In this document: in pieces, positions 35,758-42,900 of the stretch
How the letters are laid out: each line of letters begins with the position of its first letter
Position numbering within the stretch: the stretch's first letter is position 1
Assembly: GCA_004213885.1 (NCBI GenBank)
Contig: SGYL01000001.1
Coordinates: 124,001-188,000, forward strand
Reading direction: 5' to 3'
Length of the DNA stretch: 64,000 bases
From: Alphaproteobacteria bacterium
GTDB taxonomy: Bacteria; Pseudomonadota; Alphaproteobacteria; Puniceispirillales; Marisalimonadaceae
The notes under the pieces: generated by a model
The model's input: the letters and a program-made list of their open reading frames with translations, nothing else
Database searches by the model: none
Told to the model about the DNA's origin: nothing
Translations under genes and position numbers: made by a program

Positions 35758-35825
35758 ACTCCCTCCGCTAGCATTATCTAGATCAGGTTAAAGGGTATAT
35801 CTCAGCAAAAAGCACCCCTGTAAAA
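35758..35825 (-). promoter_or_regulatory. TPP (THI-box) riboswitch
   Basis: Read on the minus strand, the region has all conserved THI-box blocks in order: ACAGGGGTGC, CTGAGA, ACCCTTTAACCTGATCT, then GATAATGCTAGCGGAGGGA. Only small changes from consensus are visible. The 3' arm GGAGGGAG doubles as the ribosome site of the ThiY-like gene, whose ATG follows after a few bases. Binding of thiamine pyrophosphate should therefore hide the ribosome site and block translation. No terminator hairpin with T-run is seen between aptamer and gene. Confidence 0.95.
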
Positions 35826-35829
35826 CCAA

Positions 35830-35835
35830 ATAATA
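35830..35835 (-). promoter_or_regulatory. -10 promoter element before the TPP riboswitch
   Basis: TATTAT on the minus strand lies five bases before the first conserved base of the aptamer, so the transcript would begin almost exactly at the riboswitch. The -35 region is AT-only and not distinctive. It would be the promoter for the ThiY-like gene and, through overlapping genes, the mrp operon. Confidence 0.4.
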
Positions 35836-35885
35836 CATTTAAAAAATTTTAAGTAAATTAAATTTTGAAAACCTTTTTATATTTA

Positions 35886-37271
35886 TTATCTATTGTATGG
35901 ATCACTTACTCTAATGATGTCATCTTCGCCAAAATATGCTCCTAATTGAACTTCAATAACAATGAGACTTTCTTTAGTATCATTTCCAAGAGAATGTGTA
36001 GCCCCAAGAGGTATATCAATTGATTCGCCTTTTTTTAAAATAATACTTTTATTATTAAGATTTACACTTGCTTTTCCGTCAACAACTACCCAATGCTCAG
36101 ATCTTTTTTTATGATATTGAAGTGATAGATATTGGCCAGGATTAACAGTTAATTTTTTTACTTTGCAGATTTTAGAATCTAAAATATTTTCAAATTTTCC
36201 CCATGGTCGATTTTCAAAAGTATGTTCACTAGCACTTGAATGCCCAATTTTTTTAATTTCTTCTAAAATGTCTTTAACATTTTCTTCAAATCCTTTTTTT
36301 ACAACCAATGTTGCATCGTCATCATCAATAATCATTAAATCTTCTAAGCCAATACCAGCTACAACCCTATCATTTGAATAAATAAATGTATTTTTGCTAT
36401 CTAATAAAAAATTTTTATTATTTTTATTTTGATTCTTAGAAATATATTTTGATAACTCACCCCAGTTGCCTAAATCACTCCAATCACTCTCAAATGCTAA
36501 AAGAGAAATATCTTTTTCAAATTCCATTATTGCGTAGTCTAAGGAGATGGAAGGAATTTTTTTTAAGTATTTGTTAAGCAAAATTTTTTCATCGTAATGT
36601 ATTATTTTGTTATTCCAACATTCATTTGCAAATTTAACTAATTCAGGTTGAAATTTCTGAAAGCTATCTAAACATTTTTTTGCGCTAACTAAGAAAATTC
36701 CAGAATTCCAAAAATAATTTTTATCACTTAAATATTGTATTGCTTTTTTCTTATTTGGTTTTTCAACAAATTCTTCAACAATTAAAATTTTATCTTTTAC
36801 ACTGGTTGTTTTTATATAACCGTAACCTGTAGCCGGCTCAGTAGGTTTAATTCCAAAAGTAACCCATTTACCATTACAAGCTTCAGGGATTCCAGAATTA
36901 ACTAAATTACAAAAATAAGTGCTATCATTAATCCAATGATCTGATGGCATTATACACAAAACATCATCAGGATCAGATGCTAATGATGAAAAAAAGACTG
37001 CTGCTGCTGTATTACGACCAGTTTCTTCAAGAATATATTCTGCAGAAATATTTAATTTCTGTGCTTCATTTCGACAAAGAAATCCGTGTTGTCGATTTGA
37101 AACTATAAGAATTTTGTTTTTATTATTTAATTTTTTAATTCTATTTATTGTTTTGTAAAAAAGATTTTGATTATCATTAAAATTTATAAATTGTTTAGGA
37201 AGTGAAGAACGACTTGAAGGCCAAAGCCTTGTTCCAGAACCTCCAGAGAGGATTACAGGTTTAATTTTCAT
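35886..37271 (-). CDS. Mannose-1-phosphate guanylyltransferase / mannose-6-phosphate isomerase
   Basis: A 461-residue two-domain enzyme. The N-terminal nucleotidyltransferase has VILSGGSGTRLWPSSRSSLPKQF (GTP-binding loop and Lys), followed by CIMPSDHW and VEKPNKKKA. The C-terminal type II phosphomannose isomerase cupin has ENRPWGKFENI, QYHKKRSEHWVVVDG and PLGATHSLGN. It makes GDP-mannose for surface polysaccharide. It sits alone between the ABC permease and the riboswitch-led operon on the same strand. Polysaccharide partners are not nearby. Confidence 0.92.
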   Translation of the reverse strand: MKIKPVILSGGSGTRLWPSSRSSLPKQFINFNDNQNLFYKTINRIKKLNNKNKILIVSNRQHGFLCRNEAQKLNISAEYILEETGRNTAAAVFFSSLASDPDDVLCIMPSDHWINDSTYFCNLVNSGIPEACNGKWVTFGIKPTEPATGYGYIKTTSVKDKILIVEEFVEKPNKKKAIQYLSDKNYFWNSGIFLVSAKKCLDSFQKFQPELVKFANECWNNKIIHYDEKILLNKYLKKIPSISLDYAIMEFEKDISLLAFESDWSDLGNWGELSKYISKNQNKNNKNFLLDSKNTFIYSNDRVVAGIGLEDLMIIDDDDATLVVKKGFEENVKDILEEIKKIGHSSASEHTFENRPWGKFENILDSKICKVKKLTVNPGQYLSLQYHKKRSEHWVVVDGKASVNLNNKSIILKKGESIDIPLGATHSLGNDTKESLIVIEVQLGAYFGEDDIIRVSDPYNR

Positions 37272-37387
37272 TGTTAAAAAACTTTATTTTTTAATATTCA
37301 ATTTTAATTATTAAATTTAATTATATAAAATAGGTTATATTATTATTATAAATTAATCATAATAAAATCTCATCTTATCTTTAATTT

Positions 37388-38131
37388 CTATTTTTCCCAC
37401 CAAATCGATTTTTTGAGTATTAAATCAATTATATGATAAAGTGAGATTGTTATAATTATTAATACAAATAAAGCTGCAAACATATTATCAATTTGTAATC
37501 TAGCATTACTGTAAATCATATAAGAACCTAAGCCTTGGCTTCCTCCTATCCATTCTCCAACTACTGCACCAATTGGAGCAAAACAAGCTCCAACTCTTAT
37601 CCCGGAAAATAATCCTGGGAGTGCATTTGGTAATTTAATTAAACTAAAAATTTGTAATTTAGAAAAACCTAAGGTTTGGCCAGCATGAATAAATTCTCTT
37701 GGAATTTTGTTAAGGGCATCTGAAAAATTGGAAGCAATCGGAAAAAAAACAATAATAGTGCCTATTACAATCTTACTTGAAATTCCATAACCAAACCATA
37801 AAACTAATATAGGTGCTAATGCAAAAACAGGAATTGATTGACTTGCTAACAATATTGGCATTATCCATCTCTTTAATGTTTCAGAAACAGATATTAAGAT
37901 AGCAAAAAAACTTCCTATAATAATTCCAAATAATAAAGATAAAATAATTTCTAATAATGTAATAGAAGAATGATTTAAAATTTCAAAAAAGTTATTAAAT
38001 AAAGCAATTGCTACCAGTTTGGGAGAAGGTAGTATAAAAGAAGGTAAATCGAATATTAAACAAATGACATGCCATATTAAAACAATGATTGTAAATGTAA
38101 TGAATGCTCTAAACATAATTATAAATAGCAT
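37388..38131 (-). CDS. ABC transporter permease (SsuC/ThiX-type)
   Basis: A 247-residue BPD_transp_1 inner-membrane permease with six helices. The EAA loop is recognisable in REFIHAGQTLGFSKLQIFSLIKLPNALPGLFSGIRVG, and AVVGEWIGGSQGLGSYMIYS is typical of the nitrate/sulfonate/thiamine-precursor permeases. It probably partners the ThiY-like binding protein at 34824, although manC separates them and no ATPase is seen. Starts at 38131 or 38116 are both possible, neither with a clear ribosome site. It is divergent from the deacetylase-like gene with only 6 bases between the starts. Confidence 0.82.
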   Translation of the reverse strand: MLFIIMFRAFITFTIIVLIWHVICLIFDLPSFILPSPKLVAIALFNNFFEILNHSSITLLEIILSLLFGIIIGSFFAILISVSETLKRWIMPILLASQSIPVFALAPILVLWFGYGISSKIVIGTIIVFFPIASNFSDALNKIPREFIHAGQTLGFSKLQIFSLIKLPNALPGLFSGIRVGACFAPIGAVVGEWIGGSQGLGSYMIYSNARLQIDNMFAALFVLIIITISLYHIIDLILKKSIWWEK

Positions 38132-38137
38132 ACTAAA

Positions 38138-39262
38138 ATGAAAAATTTCGTTTTTTCTAGTAAAATTTTCAAAGGATCAAGGTACGGTGAAGGGCACCCA
38201 CTTAATATAGATAGAGTTTGGCCAAGTCTAGAAATACTCAAAATTATGAATTGGGTATCAGATGATCAAATAATTTTTAATGAAACCGCTACAATTGAAG
38301 AGTTAACATTATTTCATGATATAGATTATTTGGAAGCATTGAAAAAAGCTGAAATGTCACAAAACTTATCTGAAATAGAAAAGAAAAAATTTAAAATTGG
38401 TGTTGGAGTAAATCCTATTTTCAAAGAAGTGTTTTCAAGACCAGCTGCAGCGGCAAAGTCGTCAATGACAGCAATACAGTTTTTAGCTGAAAACAAAGCA
38501 AATAAAATTTTAAATTTTTCAGGTGGCACTCATCATGGAAGGCAATCATTTGCCTCAGGGTTTTGTTTTTTAAATGATTGTGTTTTAGCTATCTTAAAAG
38601 CAAAAAAATTAAATTTTAAAAATATTTTGTATATCGATATCGATGCTCATCATTGTGATGCAGTGCAGGATCATTTTGAAAATGATGATACTGTCAATCT
38701 CATTTCCGTGCATGAACAAGATAAATGGCCAAGGACAGGAAAAGTTAATGAAAGTGCTATTTCAAATATAATGAATATTCCTGTGCCTCAAAATTTCAAT
38801 GATAATGAAATGTTATTTGTAGTTGATAAATTAATTTTACCTTATGCAAAAAATTTAAATCCAGATTTAGTTATTGTTCAAGCTGGAACAGATTGTCTAG
38901 AGGATGATCCTCAGTCAAATATGATTTTATCTAATTTTGCTTATTGGCAGAGTATTTCAAAACTTAAAGATATTTCTATGAAAACATTAATTCTTGGTGG
39001 TGGTGGTTATAATCCTTATATAACAGCAAAAGCGTGGGCAGGAAATTGGCTTGTGCTTAATTCTAAAGAAAAATTACTAGAAACAACTCTTAGTGAGGAA
39101 TGTCAAAATTTGTTAAAATCATTATCTTGGAAAAATTCAAGAGTTAGAAATGGTATACCAAAGAGATGGTTAGATAATTGGTTAGATGATAAAAAATCTT
39201 CGTTTGTCAGAGATGAAATTAAAAAGCTTGTTGATGAAGTTAAAAAAATTAAAAAATTATAA
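38138..39262 (+). CDS. Histone deacetylase-like amidohydrolase (AcuC/HDAC family)
   Basis: A 374-residue arginase-fold zinc hydrolase. The catalytic core is visible as FSGGTHHGRQSFASGFCFLND (two catalytic His), YIDIDAHHCDAVQDHF (zinc ligands Asp and His), VQAGTDCLEDDP (third zinc ligand Asp) and LGGGGYNPYITAKAW. Bacterial members deacetylate acetoin-utilisation enzymes, polyamines or acetyl-lysine. Substrate cannot be assigned here. The DUF192 reading frame begins within its last codons. Confidence 0.87.
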   Translation: MKNFVFSSKIFKGSRYGEGHPLNIDRVWPSLEILKIMNWVSDDQIIFNETATIEELTLFHDIDYLEALKKAEMSQNLSEIEKKKFKIGVGVNPIFKEVFSRPAAAAKSSMTAIQFLAENKANKILNFSGGTHHGRQSFASGFCFLNDCVLAILKAKKLNFKNILYIDIDAHHCDAVQDHFENDDTVNLISVHEQDKWPRTGKVNESAISNIMNIPVPQNFNDNEMLFVVDKLILPYAKNLNPDLVIVQAGTDCLEDDPQSNMILSNFAYWQSISKLKDISMKTLILGGGGYNPYITAKAWAGNWLVLNSKEKLLETTLSEECQNLLKSLSWKNSRVRNGIPKRWLDNWLDDKKSSFVRDEIKKLVDEVKKIKKL

Positions 39263-39716
39263 ATTTTTATTTTTTATTAATTTTATAATTTTAAGTATTT
39301 TTTTTACTCATAATGTAACAGCATGTTCTGATATAAAATTTGCTAAAAAAGATATATTTATAGAAAGTCATAATAATAATCAAAAAATTAAATTTAAGGT
39401 TGAAATAGCTGATACAGATTTGAAAAGAAAAACAGGTCTTCAATGTAGAACAAAAATGGAATTAAATGAGGGCATGTTATTCATTTGGAAAACAGAAGAT
39501 TTTAGAAATTTTTGGATGAAAAATACTTTTATTCCACTTGACATTATTTTCATAAATAAAGCCTATAAAATTGTTGATATTTTTTACAATGCAAAACCAT
39601 ATAGCTTAAAATCAATCTCAAGTAAGAAAAAAGCAAAATATGTTTTAGAATTAAATGAAGGAGTATTTGATACGTATAGATTTGATTTAAAAGACAGAAT
39701 AATTGTAAATAAATAA
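39234..39716 (+). CDS. DUF192 exported protein
   Basis: About 160 residues: a basic N-terminus and hydrophobic signal segment (KFLFFINFIILSIFFTHNVTAC), then a DUF192 domain with LKRKTGLQCRTKMELNEGMLFIW, FWMKNTFIPLDIIFINKAYKIVDI and KYVLELNEGVFDTY. A Cys right after the signal (TAC) would fit a cleavage site or an imperfect lipobox. The start at 39234 overlaps the upstream gene by 29 bases; earlier in-frame ATGs at 39186 and 39213 are less likely. DUF192 function is not settled. Confidence 0.82.
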   Translation: MKLKKLKNYKFLFFINFIILSIFFTHNVTACSDIKFAKKDIFIESHNNNQKIKFKVEIADTDLKRKTGLQCRTKMELNEGMLFIWKTEDFRNFWMKNTFIPLDIIFINKAYKIVDIFYNAKPYSLKSISSKKKAKYVLELNEGVFDTYRFDLKDRIIVNK

Positions 39717-39761
39717 AAAAAATGTTTTAAATTTTTTTTTTTTGCACTAAAAGATCAATAA

Positions 39762-39838
<77 letters not shown>

Positions 39839-39942
39839 ACAAAAATAATGTAATAAATCTTTTTAACTCATAAAAGAGATAAGACTTTACTTTAATCATT
39901 TATGTAATTTATTTTTTGTTTTTAACAATTTTTTAACAAAAT

Positions 39943-39958
39943 TGTGATTCTTATCACT
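39943..39958. promoter_or_regulatory. CRP-type binding site upstream of the M10 surface protease
   Basis: TGTGATTCTTATCACT has the perfect TGTGA-N6-TCAC core of cAMP-CRP sites. Its centre is 30.5 bp before a TATAGT -10 box, the geometry of a class II (about -41.5) activator site. A related site with the same geometry lies before the paralogous gene at 47445, and a third before 56250. Confidence 0.75.
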
Positions 39959-39980
39959 TTTCGAAAGAAGAAAAAAAACG

Positions 39981-39986
39981 TATAGT
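39981..39986 (+). promoter_or_regulatory. -10 box placing transcription start at the ATG
   Basis: TATAGT ends five bases before the ATG at 39992. With a normal 6-8 base discriminator the transcript would start at or within a few bases of the start codon, so the mRNA would be leaderless. No ribosome site is seen at usual distance. Confidence 0.45.
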
Positions 39987-39991
39987 TAAAT

Positions 39992-42900
39992 ATGTCATAT
40001 TGGTTAACCACAATTGATGAACGTTATGGGGGGTATGACACTCAAAATCCTATAAATTACTATGATGCTCCTTCGTATATTAACGACATATATGTGTTAG
40101 CAAGTAATTCCTATGGTTACGGTTACTTAGGGGCAAATGCCTATGCGGTTCCATCAAATGATACGGATGTATATTCTCTTGGTTTGCTATATCCAGGAAC
40201 ATACGTCGTAGATGTTGACGAATATAGATGGGATTTTACTGATTATTCTAGTTTTGGTTTTGTAAGTGAATTTTCTGTTACTGATTCTCTTGGTATAATT
40301 AAAGGGTCTTCTTATAGTAGTTTTAACGATATAACATTTAATGTGACTAGCACTGATTTTTATTATGTGCACTTAACTACATCTCCTCTAAGTAGTGGAG
40401 TACAATATTCAGTTCTCTATAGCCCAATACTTTCAAACTCACCAGCTATTGGGAGTAGTCCAATAATATATGAAGATCTTTCTGATGGTCTATATAGAGT
40501 TGGCGAAAATGTAAGTGCTGATTTGTTAATTATGGATGCAGATGGATATAATGTGGATAATATTATTACAACATGGTATCTCCAAAAAAATGGCGAAGTG
40601 TTAAGTATTGGAACTGGCTCTCAACTTGAAATCCCATCTGGGGCTGAAGGTGGCCAAATAGGTTTTGATGTAATGTTTTTTGATTACAGCGGAAATTTAG
40701 AGTACCTAGGCCCTTATTTTTCAAGTTCAAATGTTGCCTCAGAAATGACTAATAATATTGCAGAAGGAATTAATCCTGTAATAACACAATCGCTAATAGA
40801 CGGCAAATATTCCGTTGGTGAGATTGTAACTGGTGAACTTTCTATAAATGATGCCGATGGTTTTGACATGTCGAATGTAGTCACTACATGGTTTTTAGAT
40901 AAAGACGGTATACAGACAACATTAGGAGTAAGTGACCAATTAATTATTCCTGAAAATGCTGAAGGTGGAATTATTGGTTTCAGTAAGTCATTCACAGATG
41001 CTCAAGGAAATAATGAGACACTAGGGCCTTATTATTCATCAACTCAAGTCACTAGTGAGATCCAAATTACAAAGACAAATATTCAACTAAGCGATTATTC
41101 AAATGATTATGATGTTCAAGTACTTCTTGAGAGCGATCCATTTCAGTACAAATGGGGTGGAAATTTAGGAACTGCCTCAAATTTGACCTATAGTTTTTCT
41201 AATCACAATACATTTGTTTTAGATCAGAGTTATACTAATTCTATTAATACCTACACTTCTCTATTAGATTCTGGGTACACCGCTGAAAGTATCTTTAGTG
41301 ACCCAAATTATCAATTTAAAAATTTTACTGATACCAGTAAGGATATTATTAGAGATGCTTTTGATAAATGGACAAACGGAACTGGTGTTGAATTTGTTGA
41401 AATTGATGAAACTACCGGGAATTATGGGGATATTCGTTTGTTTGTTCAAGATTTCTCAGCCTGGAGCAGCATTGATTCAATATATGATAGTTCAGCTGGA
41501 TTTTCATACATGCCAGGTATTGACACAGAGTATGATGCACTAGATGGAGATGTTTTTTTAGATGAAACTTACATTAATGATCAAAACTTTTTATCACATT
41601 TGATTATGCATGAATTAGGGCATTCTTTGGGTATGGCTCATCCTCATGACGGATATTTAGCTATAACAGGAGACAACTCGTCTATTTATAATGATCCTAG
41701 TGATATTAAAGAATATCAGACAGTAATGTCTTATGATCAAACTTATAAATTGTCAGATGGGTTAATGCCTCTAGATATTAAGGCAGCAGAATATTTGTAC
41801 GGTGGCAACACAAACGCTAACTTAGATGATAACAATTATTTATATAATCAAAGTGATTTAATTTTTCGTGATTCAATTATTGATAGGGGGGGTGATGATA
41901 CACTTGATTTTTCAGCTTTAAGTCAAGGTGCTTATATAAATTTATCACCAGACTCATGGTCATCAATGCAATTTTCAGGAGATCAATCTCAATGGCTTTC
42001 AGAAGAGAATTGGGTTTATGAGAAAGGTGATATTTACATTTCCGAAAACACTATTATAGAAAACATAATTGGTACTAATTCAGTTGACATTATTTATGAT
42101 AATGATTCAGTTAATAATATTAACGCAGGATTAGGTTCAGATATTATTTACCACCATGGAAATGCAGATTTTATTGATGGTGGTGATGCAATAGATACTT
42201 TGCATCTTGTTAACAAATCATTTTCAGACATAACAGGTATATCAATTAATAATGAAAGTCATATAATTCATTTTAACGATTATGATATAAATGTAGCTAA
42301 TATTGAAAATATATACGATAATAATGCCTCTAGCAGAGTTTTTTCTGAATTAGCTTCAGAATATTTAAATACAATTCCTTCTTTTACACCAAATGATACA
42401 ACAGATACTATTAATGGAGTTGAATACTTTACATTTCCAGACACGTTAGCTCTTGGCTCAGTGATTGGTATTGTTTCATCAGTTGATAATGAAAATGATC
42501 CAGTTTTTTACACTATAACAGGAGGCAATGATCAACAATATTTTGAAATTGAAACCATTAATAATGAAAATGGTTATTTGGGATTGATAAAAACAAAAAG
42601 TGATAATCCAATTAATTATGACGTTTTAAAAAGTCTAAATGGTATAATTTCACCTGATCATAATGATACAATGTATGTTCCTTTTGAGATAGAAATTTCA
42701 GTTTCAGATTACATTGGTTCTACATCACAATTATTTAATGCTGCTCTATTTCAATCAAATACACCACCAATTATAACAAGTCCATTAAATATAAGTTTTG
42801 ATGAAAACTTACCTATTAATACTGTCGTTTATGACGCAGAAGCAACCGACGCTAATAATGATAATATTACTTATTCACTTGGGACAGGTGGAGATTCTAA

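Noticed and set aside
39717-39761. AT-only hairpin with a long T run before the tRNA as a terminator
   Set aside because: The possible stem contains only A-T pairs, so it cannot be told from the AT-rich background; termination here is possible but not supported.
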